A stretch of DNA of 64,000 nt from Eleginops maclovinus (GCF_036324505.1 NC_086366.1:15439427-15503426), one strand, 5' to 3'; positions 21,101 through 33,850 are shown, counted from the stretch's first letter. Notes: generated by a model not told the origin, from the letters alone. Translations and numbers: made by a program.

Positions 21101-24100
21101 CCCGTGTGGTTCTGGGATTTTTGCTCACCGTTCTTGTGATCATTTTGACCCCACGGGGTGAGATCTTGCGTGGAGCCCCAGATCGAGGGAGATTAGCAGT
21201 GGTCTTGTATGTCTTCCATTTTCTAATAATTGCTCCCACACTTGATTTCTTCACACCAAGCTGCTTACCTATTGCAGATTCACTTTTCCCAGCCTGGTGC
21301 AGGTCTACAATTTTGTCTCTGGTCTCCTTTGACAGCTCTTTGGTCTTGGCTTTAGTGGAGTTTGGAGTATGACTGTTTGAGGTTGTGGACAGGTGTCTTT
21401 TATACTGATAACGAGTTCAAAAAGGTGCCATTAATACAGGTAAAGAGTGGAGGACAGAGGAGCCTCTTAAAGAAGAAGTTACAGGTCTGTGAGAGCCAGA
21501 AATCTTGCTTGTTTGTAGGTGACCAAATACTTATTTTACCGAGGAATTTATAATTAATTCATTAAAAATCCTACAATGTGATTTTCTGGATTTTTTTTTC
21601 TCATTCTGTCTCTCTTAGTTGAAGTGTACCTATGATAAAAATTACAGGCCTCTCTCATCTTTTTAAATGGGAGAACTTGCACAATTGGTGGCTGACTAAA
21701 TACTTTTTTGCCCCACTGTAAATACATGCATATCACAACATAGGTCAAAACTGGGGCTAGAGAAACATGTCTCCAAATCAAAATAGTACAGCATTGAAAA
21801 CATATAAACGTTTTCATCACACAGTATTGTAATTCATAAGCTCCTGTAAACTTTCTGCTACAGACGGTTCCCTCAGGATCGAAAGATCCAAAACACCCAG
21901 CTGTCGAGGTTCAGACATCGTCGCTCCACCAAAACCTGCCAGATGTTTGGAAGCACTACAGTCGCAGGAGATGAAGTACACACAACGTTATTTTTCTTCA
22001 GATCTACTATTTTGTTATATTTTATTTCCTTTCGTTTTATTCAACCGTCTAGTGTTGGGTTGAAATGGTGTGCAAGCTTGAATGAGTTGTCTCCTTTACC
22101 TCTGATTCTCTCTCTATCAGTATTAGTGTGTGTGGTGTCTTGTGACTCAGCCTGTGCAAACATAGGTGGTGCTCACTGGGAAGCTATCTGTTTTATTGCC
22201 CAGCAGCAGCTTCTGCTCACAACACTGCAGGATGTGTTTTGACTTATGTTTAAGGTTTGACAGAACAAAGTGTTAGAGCTCTCAGAATTATTACTCTGGA
22301 TGAGAAGTGTCTGTTTATGTTTGAGTGGTGTTTTATTCTGGATTTAATACCTAAATAAATAAAATAGGATTTTTTTTTTTTTTTGGGGGGGGTGGTATTT
22401 AAAGTAACATTTTAATTATGACAAATACTTTTTCAACTGAAGATACTTTGTCTCCAGAGTTTTTATGTGACTGTGCCACCACTTAGACACATTCAACATG
22501 TTTATTTTACAAGTTAGGTAAATATTTGATTTGGCCAGGCTTCTGTACCTCGTGCAGAGGGCGGCATGTTTCTTAAACACACAATAGACTGTAGTGCAGC
22601 ATCATTTGTGTAGCCTGTTAATGCTAGTGTAGGGTTTTACAGCGTAGTCCCTGTTTTTCATCAGATGCATTTTAAATGAAATTAATTAAATAAATGAGTT
22701 AGAGATTTCTTTTTATGCAAGATTATTCCTCTTATTCAGCCACAAACTGCCAGATATTTTTGGGTGCTTTCCTACTTTCTTTGGATCTTTTGGTTGGGTA
22801 GACATCTTTCTCTTTGATACCAGTGTGGTTTTTTTAACGGGTCAGTAAGCCCCAGTTATGCACACTGCAATGTACTCTAGAGAAAGAAAAAACCTTGCTG
22901 CCTAGATGCTTTGCAGCAGGAACATTATGTTGAACTGCAATTCACCTGATGTCAGATAGGGTTGTTTTTACTTTAAATGCATCTTTCCCTATTTAATTTT
23001 CAAACTGTGTTTCCCACAGCATTGCAGAAAAAGAACTTTTAAATTCAACTGCCCGATCTCCAAGAACGGTAAGCACAATATTTCCTTTACTTCGTGAAAG
23101 TTGCGGTCATATTTTAATGCAGCTATTGTAATGACAAACAGTAATTATATTCATTTTCCTTCAAGCCGAGGCACAACCCTTTCAACCGTGCTTCCCTGAT
23201 AGTTGTTGAGCCACCTGAAATTAATGATGACAGGTCAACCAGGCAGGACCAGGAGTCATCTAAGACAGGTTTGTATTGAAACTAAAACACATTTGTGAAA
23301 TTGAGAATCATCACAAAATAAGAACGGCAAATAGATTTCGGTACAGTAATTACTATCTAGACTCCTTCCTTTATCCCTTCAGATCCCATATCTCCTCTGA
23401 AGAGCCATGCAGCAGGGACCAGTCAGACTTCAGGGGGCTCCCTCACATCGGATGGCTCCCCTGTAGGTTTCAGGCCAGTGCCAAAGAAGAGGACATTTCT
23501 CTCAAGATGTAGCTCCAGTCAGTCAGAAAGCAACAGCCAGCCATTAGACACTCAGGGTGGGTCAGCGAGGATTGTTCCTGCCCCAAGACTGAGCCTACAG
23601 CGAGGGTTCAGTGAGAGCTCTAACCAGTCCTACGGGAAGGGCCAAGATGAAGTACCGCAGAAAAGTGTTGCATCTAATCAAGTATCTGAGCCATCCAAAT
23701 GTCTAGATAACAACTCGCAGCAGCCATTTCAGGTTTCCCCTAACTCCAGTCTGGAGAGCGAAAGATACCCACCGTCCATAACCAGAGACAGGTCAGTGGG
23801 CGATTCCCTACACAACTCTGCAACTCACAACCTTCATAACTTCAGACCAGCCACATTCACCAGGAGTGATGTATCCACTGACCAAGAGATCCCGCAGAAA
23901 AGCGATGAACGGGACGAGCGGAAACAAAGAAAACATGCAGCGTTAAACACTTTTAGCCTGCACAGCAGCAGCATTCAGGATTCAGACAGAGGCAACAACA
24001 GCAGTGTGGGAACATCAATGACGCAGGGAGAGCTGAGCCTGCCCAATAGCACTGTGGGTGAGTTCATTGACAAGAATTACCTCTTTTCTGCTTTCTGTGA

Positions 24101-27100
24101 TTGCATATTTGAACTAGCCATTCTATTTTAACAGTTGGGCCTCGGGACCCTTAAAATGAAGCAACGGCCAGTTTTTGGGAAAAGAGTTGTAAGCAGTTCG
24201 ACCACAGAGCACATTTTTGTGCAAAGGGGGACTCCCTTTGGGTGATCTTTGGTGGGATTTTTGTACAGAAACCTATATAGCACACTTCAAGGAAGGGAAA
24301 ACCCCAAAAAGCATAATAGTGGCCCTTCACTTTTTCAACAACACTCAACAGCATGAGCAAATACCAAATACCTGCAAAACTAATAACATTACCATTAGCC
24401 TCAGCCATGCTTTGTATCTCTAGCTAGTTAGATAATGTTAGCTAGCTACCAAACTAAGAGAAGGCCACTTGCTGAACCTCTGACGGTACTAACATTCTTA
24501 TTCTGTTTTCTAAATTGTCTTTTTCAGATGCAGATCCTCCTGTGTCTTACGATCTGAACTTCATTGATAAGTCTGATGAGACAACCCATAAGAAATCAAA
24601 TCAGAAAAACGCGTTTCAATTATCCACTCAGACCAGCTCTCCCACTGGTGAAGAGGGGGACTCCATCGCGAAGGTACTGGACTGGTTCAGCCGTAGCACA
24701 GATAGTCTCGATTGGCTAAAGACAGATGATATTCCAAAGGCCAAACATGTAGAAATTAGCAAATCTAGGGACTCATTACGAAAAGATACCAGGGATATTA
24801 TAAGTGATACAAAGAATGAAACTTTAGAAATGAGGAGAACTCAATTACAAATACAGACCAATGAGGCCGTAGGGTTAAGAGCGACAGACAGAATAGGTAA
24901 GAAGGAAGTTAACCAGACAAGAGAGGAGGTGAAGAAGGATACCACAGAAAAAATGCGGACTCAAGAAGGTACAGATAATAACGATGAAAGCCAAGTGCTG
25001 CAAATCTCTCATTTGAAATCATTCTGGGAGAAAAGCAACGCAGGACCCAAAATACTTATCAGCAAATCTATTAAGCCCCAAGACAAAGGACAAAAACCTG
25101 TTCACCTCTCAGCAGAGAAAGACGAGGAGAAAGTGAACAAACCCCACAGAGCACCTGATATGCCATCTGTGCCTGTTATGTATAACGGGAAGGGGATTTA
25201 TGATAAGTCTGCTTTAAAACATGGGGAGGAAAGACAAAAAGAGACTGGAGACAATGTTAACTCAAAGAAAAAACTGGATGTAGACAATCCAGTGATGACT
25301 ATTTCAACTCAAAGAAAAGACAATGACAACTCAGATTATGTAAAGTTAACAGCCGGTCTCCAAGAATCTGAAAGAAGAGGTTCAGACCCTGAGGTTTTAT
25401 GTGTAACCAAACTCAGTCAACAGCCAAGGACAAACATCCAGTCCAGTGCGAAACCAAACAATATTTTCCAGTCCAGAGAAACCCTACTGCAAGGGGAACT
25501 GTCCAAGTCCATTCCTGTGTCTCAACTAGATACAAATCCCAACTCTGAGAAACTCTTTATGTCTAGAAACAGCCCACGTATGGAATACAAGCAAGATGAT
25601 ATTCAAACCACCCCTAAAACACAAATGCGAGGTTCAAGTGAAAGAACTGAGAGTGAGGATAAAAGCGTGCCTCCTAAACGAAAGGAGGATACTAATAAAG
25701 ATAGAAGTCCTCGCTCAAACCGAAAAGGTCTAACACATCAAGAAAGTACTGCAGAGAAGATAAAGCAGCTGAAATCTTTCTGGGAGCAGGAGAGAAACAA
25801 GCCTCTATTTTACACTGGCAAACCAAAAGCTCTTGGGGATGGTAAAGTCCCTCGCGGTGCAAATCAAGCAAAACTAAATAAAAGATATACCAAGTCGGAG
25901 TATGATCTGACTTCAATTGGAAAGGATTCAGGCAGTGATGAGGAAGGGTCTTCAAATCAGAGAATAGACAAGTTGTCCCCTAGCTTAGGAGCAAGCCGCT
26001 CACAATTTCACACTCTGCGTGAGTTCTGGGGCGAGGCCTCATCAGACACCAAGGCATCATTTCCCATCGAGAAACCCAAAAGCTCTAAAAGGAAAGAGCC
26101 AATAAATGCCCAGCTTCCATCTCAGGAGTTAAAGTGTGGTGACCCTGCTTTTGAGAAAACAAGACCATCCGTCATGAAATCATCTCTTCAGAATCGATCA
26201 AAGTCACCCCATGACAGACAGGCAGGATCAAAAGCAACAAATGATGGCACAAACAATTTTCCTAATTATACGACAGCTGACTCCAGAAGGAGTTCAAAAG
26301 ACTCCACGAAATCCACAACCAGTTCAGGAAAAGAGTCTCGTCCTGCAAAGAGCAGAAAAGACAGTTTCAGCAATTCAAGCAGTCGTGGAAATTCCATGCG
26401 TCGTGCCATTAGCATGGTCGCTCTCAGTGTTCCTGATGATAAAGAGCTTAAATTGGATGCTAGTCCTGTCCACTCCCAAAGCAGAAAGCAGAGGCAAAAT
26501 GCCGAAAAAGGTGCCTCATCAAGGAGAGCATCAGAGGAAACTGAGACTCAGATTCTACGTGCACGGGCCTGTGTTCCCAGAGACTTTCGGCATTACCTAG
26601 GTATGACAGACAAGACCAGCGCCCAAACTTCTCTCGTTCCAGTTGTCAAGGATGAGGGCTCTGAACAAAAGTCTGGATATGAGTTCGACCTTGTGGCACC
26701 GGTAAGGGCAAGCACTCCAGTGAGCTCAGAGGAGCGTTACAGTAGAAGGGGCAGCAAGACGAGTCAGCGCCCCCTGTGGGCAAATTACAGCAGTTCAGAA
26801 GCAGGCCCGGAGTCGTCTGTGAGCAGCACGTCAGAAACGTGGTCCAACTCCAGGAACAGTTCAAACCGTGAGCACTTACTTCCATCTTTATACGTTTTCC
26901 TTGTCCGATACAGGAGTCTCAGGACAGAGGGGGTCTTATGCTGTACATACCGTAAAGCCCCCTGAGACAAATTTGGACTAACTTTTTAAATGTAATTGTT
27001 TGAATTTGAAATATTTTGTCATAGGAAAAGTCAATATACAACACTTTAAACAAATGAAAAAATATAATGGAAAAATGCATATTTCTCACCATATAGGAAA

Positions 27101-30100
27101 ATTAGAATTAGATCGGAGGATGAAACCCTCTTTATTGGTCACACACATGCACACAGCAGAGCACTCACAGTGAAATGTGTCCTCTGCACTTAACCCATCC
27201 TAGTACTAGGAGCAGTGGGCAGCTTTTGTGCAGCGTTAGGGTTAGTGTTGAATGTACTGCAATTCCTGCTGTCTGTTTGCAAACTAATGGTTGATTATTA
27301 TCCCTGGGTTGTACCCAGCAGTATCCTTGATATCATATCCGCATTGGGTTATCTGTGTTGGTAGAGGCAAATCTCTTTAAACCCTGTGTGTGCCTGCGCT
27401 CAGCTGCCTATGTTTAGTTTTTGGGCTTGACGATACTTTGGTCTTACTTCACTCAGTCACACCACACAGTTATACAAACCTTTAAAGCAGCTTCATGTTA
27501 GCTTTCTTTAACAGTAGGTGTAATATATTTGAAGCAATGGGCTGTACCCATGACTCCTTCAAACAAATACTTAACATTTGCAAATGTCACTGAATTGTTG
27601 TTTGGTTATTATTCAGAGCGCTTTATCTTAGCAAATGTCAGTGACAAAATCCACCTTTTGTGCGTTTAAATTAAAACCAGAGGAATTAAATCATTTCATT
27701 TTACAAGTAAACTCTACCTTGTGCTTTGGGATATTGTGATAGACAATAGTTTTATGTTTTATAAATGAAAGATTAATGACAACAAGGACTCTTGTTCTCT
27801 TGTTTGTCCAATATCACTTTAAAGTGTAATGTCAAATATTTGCATAAACTAATGGGAGCATGAAAACCCGCCTTGTTCTCCAACCTGTACGTTTCTTTTA
27901 TCTCCATAGGTAAGAATGATCTTGAAACCCAAAACCTTGTAACAAAAGCACTGAGGCGAGCAGAAGCACGGCCTAAAATTCTGGCTAAAAGTATGGAGGA
28001 CATCACGGCATCCTTATCACCACGTGAGCGCAACCACAACTCCTGAGTCAAGCTGTCCATATGCACGGATCTATCCAGTGACCTTTTTGTCTTTCGATTG
28101 CTTTCACAGGGCAAGAAAGAAGGCAAGACCCAACTGCTGACATGAGACGCAAAAGTAATGGTACAAAAAAATCAGGATGCTTTTCATTATTACAGATATG
28201 TTTGCAAGCAAATTAGTCAATACTTAGTGTCTTCTGCTTCCCAATCCACCTCTCTTTAGTTTCATCCATCCCGTCGCCCACCTCATCCTTATTTTCGGAT
28301 CCGGAGCACCTGAAGAATATGAGCAAATCGGTTCCTTCGTTCTTACAGAAGGAGGTAAAACTACCCTTGCATCTTTTAGTCTTGTAGGTCAAAGCCTGCT
28401 CTGCAACCCTGTGCACAGAGCTTTCTTTGCTTGCTCTTTGTGTTTCAGGACGTTGGCAGAGACACTGACTCCACCTGCGAGGACAGTGACCACCCAGAGA
28501 CACTAATGATGGGCAGCTCTTTGAATAACCTCACCGGCTCCTCTGGCATGGCGTCTCTGTCCTCTGTATGTTCAAACATAGCAGCATGCATTGCTTATGT
28601 GTTGCATAATTAACTCAGGGACACTGCTTTCTTAAACTGCACTACTCATTTGCCTTTGCACTTAAGACACATGTTAGGCCCAATTTTTAAGTTTAAACAA
28701 TGGGCCACCTATCAGCATCAGAGTCATGTTAGGGTCCAGATGGTCAAGCACACTAAGAATAATTACTCCATTGATTTAGTATCGCAATGTTGAGTAGATG
28801 GCTTGAAAAATTAATTACAAATCTATGTAGAATCAGAGATGTTGTTGCATCATTGTCACATTTTGCTGTTTGAGGGAGAGCATACTTTTCTGGCTTGACC
28901 TACAACCTTGTGACACATTACAAATACTGACCTCATTGGAATTTTGCACTAACTGCTAAAGATAATTAAGCAATGTGGTCAGTATTAAAGCCACAATGTT
29001 ATCATGAAGTGGTTTCTCCAAATTCCATGCATACTGCATGCAACAGTAACTACTTTGTAAGTGGAGCTTGTTCTTAGATTCAGTTGCATTATGCTAGTCG
29101 TAACTTCTAATGTAGCCAAAAGCTGCTGACTCAAACATCAATGAGGGCTGGAGAGGTCCGGAAGCTATACTTTTTTTAATAAAACACATTTTTATTCTTA
29201 AACTTTTATTCTTTAGACCCAACCAAGAATTGACATCATTTGATGTGATATATAACATTTGAAAAATATACAAAGTATTTCATTACTATGTAGTAGTTCT
29301 CGTTACGAAACCTGTAAACGCCTGGAAACATATTTTGATGTGCATGATGGGTGTAGTTCCCCCCAAATGTGACACTAATTAGCTTAGGCCAGACCTCTAG
29401 ATTAGATTTAAAGAAAACCAAAACAAGTTATCCAATAAAACAATTACTATTACCGATTTGATTTATGATATAAAAATGTTTGTCTACTTGTTTGTTTGTG
29501 CTCCTAGCTGAGTGGCAGTGTGATGACCATGTACAGCGGGGACTTTGTGGAGGTTCAGGGAAACATCCAGTTCTCCATCAACTACATCCAGAAGCTCAGA
29601 GAGTTTCACATCTTTGTGGCTCAGTGCCAAGACCTGGCTGCAGTCGACCCAAAGAGGGGCCGCTCAGATCCGTGCGTACCTGACATATGCTGGAATAACA
29701 TTTCTAGACTGTGAAATTCATTTATGATTATTGATTGTTGGCATGCAAGTCAGAAAGTACATTCTTGTCACAACCTGTGACTCATACCACATGGTATTAT
29801 TATAACTTTGTTTGTACAGAACTTTTAAAACAGAAAAACACTTTGTCTGACAAAGAAATGAAACATTATACTGAAGGCGTATCTTTTTTGTTATTTTGAA
29901 GGTATGTCAAGAGCTACCTGGTCCCTGACAAAGCTAATCTGGGAAAGAGGAAAACTTCTTTTAAAAAGAAGACACTGAATCCAACTTTCAACGAAATCCT
30001 CAGAGTAAGAATTCACAAAGATATTTCAAGTAATACTAAGCAAGCAGAGACACTTTTCCACTCTGTAATGCTTAAAACTTGCATGATAATTAACAAACAA

Positions 30101-32148
30101 AAGCATCTCCCTTTTATTTGTCCTTACAGTATCGTGTTCGCATGGAGTACCTGAGAACTCAGACGCTCATTCTCTCTGTTTGGCATCATGACACGTTTGG
30201 CAGGAACAGTTTCCTGGGCGAGGTAGACATCGACCTCTCCAAATGGGACTTTGACCACACCCAGATGAACTACTTGGCACTGAAAACAAGGGTAAGAAGA
30301 AAAACTCAGGCTTACTTTATCCGCAGCTGTATTGTATTACTTGTGCACAAGAAGTGCACTACATTATGGATTTAGGATGTTTTGATGTTTTTGTAATTTA
30401 CACTCAAACATTTCAGACTCTACCCACTCTAGCCCCATCACATGGTCGAGGAGAAATGAAGCTAGCCCTGCGCTTCCTGCCAGAGATCATCCACAGTGAA
30501 GGTCAACACACAGTTTTGATCTGTTTATAAATAAGTCCTTATCTTTTGTTATTCAAAATCCCACCCATTGTATAGACAAGATAATTATTGTTTATATATT
30601 TGTGTTTCTTCTTTGAAGGATTAGTTAAGGAGGGTTCAAGTACCGGAGAGGTTCACATTTGGGTGAAAGAATGCAAAAACCTGCCTCTAATCAGGGCCAC
30701 CATCGACCCATATGTTAAGTGGTAAGACTTGGAAGTGGATTTTATTAAACCATCCTAACCATGGACCCATGTTTCTAGGACTCGTTAATCTAAGCTAACC
30801 TTTTCCTGGCTAAAACCATAGCTTAATATTTAATGGATAAACATGAGAGTGGTATTCCACTTCAATTCAATCAATCAACATCCATTTTCCTTTTCCCCCT
30901 TATCTCAAGCTTCGTTCTGCCGGACACAAGCAGGAAGAGTCGCCAGAAGACGCGCGTGCTGCGGAGGACAGTAGACCCAGCGTTTAACCACACCATGGTA
31001 TATGACGGTATCAGACAGGCTGACCTATCAGAAGCCTGCGTGGAGCTCACTGTGTGGGACAGGGACAGACTAGCCAGCAACCTACTGGGGGGTCTGAGGA
31101 TTGGAGCTGGAACAGGTACTGGTAGAGGGAGAGGGTCATGTATTTTAAAATAATGACAACAATCTGATTAATGCGTAGGTAGGTATTATCAGCTGGAGCA
31201 TAGAAAGTTTCAAAGTTTAAGGGATTTTGTTAAAACGTGTATACACATTATATTAAAGTGCTTTTAAAAATAAAGTGCATGTTTCAGTTAGATGTCAACT
31301 AAAACCCAGCACTTTCTGTAGAAAATGTCTAATTGCAGTCATATACGTAAAAACTAAGTGGGGTTTTTATCCTGGGGGTCGCATTGTGAGGTAACAGCAG
31401 TAATCACTGAGTCAGTTATTCATTATTCAACACCTATATTCAATCCAATTTCTACTAACAGGACTATAGTCTGGCAGATGTCAAAATCGAAATGTCTTGG
31501 CACAATATTCATCCTACAGTCGCATGAATTTAGGGCTGCAACCTGCAATTATTTCCATTCTGATTTATCCAGCCCTTACATGCTTTAATTACAGGTTGGC
31601 CAGCAAAATGTCAAGAAATATTCAATAGCCAATCGATATATCAATAAACAGTGTAAACATATTCTGTTACTAATCCAAGTGACGCATTTAGAATACTACT
31701 CAACAAAATGTAGTCAAGGTATCAAAGGTAAAAATGCCATTAGGCAGTAAAATAGCCCCTGTCAGTGATATATATAACATTATAAATAACTGAAATGAAA
31801 AAAATGAAATAAATCTGAAGGGTTGTAAGATGATTTGTGAGGGAGAAAAGAAGAAAAATACGAATGATGATACCAAAACATTTTTTTTTTTTCAGGTCTT
31901 CTTAACTCTGCTTTATTCCTGAAACATTTGAAAATGTTAACACTTTGGGACTTAAAAATTTACTTAAACGAAGCTATATGAGAAGCGTAATGCTCGTCCT
32001 TTTAATACTTTATTTGTCTCCATGTCTCCCTGCAGGCAAAAGTTATGGAGCGCTGGTGGACTGGATGGACTCCACTCCCTTTGAGGCCGCCCTGTGGGAG
32101 CGCATGATGGTTACCCCAAATGAATGGGTGGAGACATTCTCCCATTAA
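18134..32148 (+). CDS. sytl2: sytl2, synaptotagmin-like protein 2 (Slp2-a), Rab27 effector
   Basis: Tethers Rab27 vesicles to the plasma membrane. Coding exons: 18134-18234, 19591-19748, 21864-21975, 23020-23068, 23166-23268, 23383-24057, 24528-26867, 27910-28023, 28110-28160, 28260-28354, 28449-28565, 29508-29671, 29902-30004, 30130-30291, 30417-30501, 30619-30721, 30910-31115, 32036-32148; total 1616 codons plus TAA, every junction in phase. Residues 1-85 form the Rab27-binding SHD ([30 protein letters not shown]) with no zinc finger between its halves, as in Slp2. A very long Ser/Lys-rich linker follows. C2A is about 1321-1447 and C2B about 1486-1610, with VDP, SDPYV and WDRD loop aspartates. 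It ends ...EWVETFSH, about a dozen residues short of human SYTL2. Exon 3's donor (ATGAA/gtacac) is the least certain boundary. Confidence 0.93.
18235..19590 (+). other. sytl2: sytl2 intron 1 (1.36 kb)
   Basis: Bases 18400-18880 are high-complexity, repeat-free and unlike the AT-rich surroundings, so a conserved non-coding element is possible. No exon or RNA gene recognised. Confidence 0.4.
20115..21718 (-). mobile_element. Tc1/mariner element, near intact, in sytl2 intron 2
   Basis: 1604 bp bounded by TA (20113-20114 and 21719-21720). Termini CAGTGGGGCAAAAAAGTA are inverted, and the inverted repeat continues for about 163 bp (20115-20277 against 21556-21718) with only a handful of mismatches. 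The transposase lies between on the minus strand. High arm identity and an almost unbroken ORF suggest a fairly young copy. The element opposes sytl2 and sits wholly within an intron. Confidence 0.95.
20331..21368 (-). CDS. Tc1-type transposase, start codon apparently lost
   Basis: Cut-and-paste transposase with an N-terminal paired-type HTH ([24 protein letters not shown]), then GAPRKIS, and a DDE catalytic core. Visible catalytic residues: D in [13 protein letters not shown] in [11 protein letters not shown], and E in NPIENLW, with 34 residues between the last two (DD34E). The frame is open from [12 protein letters not shown] at 21368 to the stop at 20331-20333, about 345 codons, without a nonsense codon. 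I see no ATG where the family starts; the first alternative start, GTG at 21254, would remove part of the HTH. Probably inactive for lack of a start, or the start codon has mutated recently. Confidence 0.9.
   Translation of the reverse strand, partial: TPNSTKAKTKELSKETRDKIVDLHQAGKSESAIGKQLGVKKSSVGAIIRKWKTYKTTANLPRSGAPRKISPRGVKMITRTVSKNPRTTRGDLVNDLQRAGTKVTEATISNTLRRQGLKSCSSRRVPLLKPVHVQARPKFARGHLDDPEEDWENVIWSDETKIELFGKNSTRRVWRRKNAELHPKNTIPTVKHGGGNIMLWGCFSAKGPGRLIRVKERMNGAMYRDILSENLLPSARALKMKRGWVFQHDNDPKHTARATKEWLRKKHFKVLEWPSQSPDLNPIENLWRELKVRVAQRQPQNITALEEICMEEWAKIPASVCGNLVKTYRKRLTSVIANKGSITKY
22366..22391 (+). repeat. Poly(T)-poly(G) tract in sytl2 intron 3
   Basis: About 16 T followed by 8 G. 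Simple sequence, prone to assembly length errors. Confidence 0.6.
24220..24335 (+). repeat. Dispersed repeat fragment in sytl2 intron 6
   Basis: CTATATAGCACACTTCAAGG then AAAAAGCATAATAGTGGCCC. The last part resembles the terminal sequence of the TTAA-flanked element at 42622, so this may be an end fragment of the same or a related family. Confidence 0.4.
24528..26867 (+). CDS. sytl2: sytl2 giant linker exon (2340 nt)
   Basis: Single uninterrupted exon coding residues 400-1180, between [10 protein letters not shown] and SRNSSN, with acceptor ttttcag and donor gtgagc. Its product is hydrophilic and rich in Ser, Lys and Glu. It contains three copies of a tryptophan motif: LKSFWE at 25013-25030, LKSFWE at 25769-25786 and LREFWG at 26015-26032. 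A fourth aromatic cluster, [15 protein letters not shown], lies near its start. Confidence 0.88.
26766..26779 (-). promoter_or_regulatory. CTCF-like motif inside the sytl2 linker exon
   Basis: On the minus strand the site reads CCCACAGGGGGCGC, 12 of 14 matches to the CTCF core. It overlaps coding sequence, so chance under coding constraint is possible. Confidence 0.3.
27110..27245 (+). repeat. Dispersed fish repeat fragment in sytl2 intron 7
   Basis: Contains TCCTCTGCACTTAACCCATC and GGAGCAGTGGGCAGC, a text I recognise as a widespread teleost interspersed repeat. Class not determined. Confidence 0.55.
28566..29507 (+). other. sytl2: sytl2 intron 11 (0.94 kb), nothing recognised
   Basis: AT-rich unique sequence between LSS and the [12 protein letters not shown] exon. 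No exon in compatible phase seen, though mammalian SYTL2 has optional exons in this region. Confidence 0.5.
31116..32035 (+). other. sytl2: sytl2 intron 17 (0.92 kb), nothing recognised
   Basis: AT-rich sequence with a T-rich stretch at 31881-31892. No coding or RNA signal found. Confidence 0.5.
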
Positions 32149-32316
32149 GAGTGCTGAACTCTGCAAAAACTGGTTATAAATAGGTTTAAATATATCACTC
32201 GCCATCTTGCAAGGACATTATATTTTTGAGCGCTATAAACGCAATAAGTTTACTGTTATGAAGATTTAAATTCTGTCCAGGAAAGCTTTTTTAGGATTAC
32301 AAGAGTCTGATGAAAA

Positions 32317-32322
32317 AATAAA
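32317..32322 (+). terminator. sytl2: sytl2 polyadenylation signal AATAAA
   Basis: Canonical hexamer 169 nt after the sytl2 stop, followed by a GTGTGTGCTTGTTTTTTTT downstream element at about 32344. Confidence 0.75.
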
Positions 32323-33314
32323 GTGAAGACAATGTGTGGAAAAATGTGTGCTTGTTTTTTTTAGCCTCTGCACGTACTCTAGGAAAAAAATAGAAAGCAA
32401 AATGGTGATAACAAACTCTCAGGAGAGTAAGTTGTGTATGAAAACAGACACCGGCTAAACTGTGAGCTTTTGTTTTTGGAAGAAAGGAAGACATTTAAGA
32501 CACCTGCTGGACAATCGGTTGGCTTCTGCCTTTTAAAGGGTGTTCTTACAAGAATGTCGCTGGACAAAAAAAAAAGCATTAAGGCACACAGGAAAATAAT
32601 AAACCAAAATAAATAAACAGAACATTCAAAAGTCTGGCAAAAACCTAAAGACTTGTTATAGCCACAGATCCAGATTTATATAATATAACACAGTATGCCT
32701 AAGGTCCACTTTTTTGTTAGTTGCTTCCAAAGTGCAACAGTTTACTCCTTAGTGGTAACAATAAAAACTAGTGAATGTAAATATTCTTGTAATCTTATTA
32801 GCTGTATCTTCTGAACACCTTGCTCTTAAAGGTACTTTTACTGTGTCACTATTGTTATGAATATAATGTTAAAGCATATGTGATGTGATGAACTGTTGCA
32901 ATTATAAAAAATAGAAGGGCACAAAAGTATGCCACCATGACTGCCACTAACCGTACTAAGTGAATTTGAACATGTTCATCTAGAGTGTTATACCTCAACA
33001 TCAGCATTTAAGCACTGTCACTATGAGCCGTATGACATTCTAATGCAAGCATTTAGCCAAAATGTGTTAAAGTACAGATTCCTTTCCTCAGATATACAGT
33101 ATATTTCCTCACTTAATCCACACAGAATCTGTCAATAGCTAAATATAATATTCACTATTTCCTTTGTAGCTATATAGGTTTGTTATGTTTTGAGCACCTC
33201 CAGATACATTTAAGTGACCTTTATTTTATTGGGTTGGCAGTGAAAATCTCAGACTGAAATCTTGAATCCAATTCAGACTCATTGTTAAAAAGCTTGTTAC
33301 ACTGTGCAAAGGTA

Positions 33315-33850
33315 CACTGCCAGGCCAAAAAAAAGGTTGCAAGCCTGTGGGGGGCAGTGCTATGACCTGGGGTTGCTGCAGTTGGTCTGGTCTAGGTTCA
33401 GCAATGTTATGTGCCCAAAGATTGAGGTCAGCTGACTACCTGAATATACTGAATGACCAGGTTATTCCATCAATGGATCTTTTCTTCCCTGATGGCACGG
33501 CATGTTCCAAGATGACAATGCCAGGATCCATCGGGCTCAAATTGTGAAAGAGTGGTTCAGGGAGCATGAGACATCATTTTCACACAAGGATTAGCCACCA
33601 CAGAGTCCAGACCTGAACCCGATTGAGAATCTTTGGGATGTGCTGGAGAAGACTTTGCGCAGTGGTCTGAATCTCCCCTCATCAATACAAGATCTTGGCG
33701 AAAAATGTATGCAACTCTGGACAAAATAAATGTTGTGACATTGCAGAAGTGGAAATGATGCCACAGCGAATGTGTGCCGTAATCAAAGCTAAAGGCAGTC
33801 TAACAAATATTAGATTGTGACCTTTTTTTTGTATATGGTCAGGTCCATAC
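33315..33850 (+). pseudogene. Decayed, internally deleted Tc1/mariner remnant
   Basis: Begins after TA with CACTGCCAGGCCAAAAAAAA and passes directly into the middle of a plus-strand transposase: [14 protein letters not shown] and [16 protein letters not shown]. Broken pieces follow that spell a Tc1 C-terminus in shifted frames (VEW-type ENLWDVLE and IKAKGS). The N-terminal half and first catalytic region are missing, frames are shifted and stops are present. The right end is poorly defined (tttttttgtatatggtcagg). The LFFPDGTA and WG(C)C text shows a different family from the other two Tc1 copies. Confidence 0.8.

Noticed and set aside
20692..21372. 226-codon plus-strand ORF across the Tc1 element
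   Set aside because: Antisense shadow of the transposase, which has catalytic motifs on the minus strand.
33350..33363. Additional CTCF-like word CCTGTGGGGGGCAG
   Set aside because: Lacks the central AG and lies in a decayed transposase, so it is likely chance.
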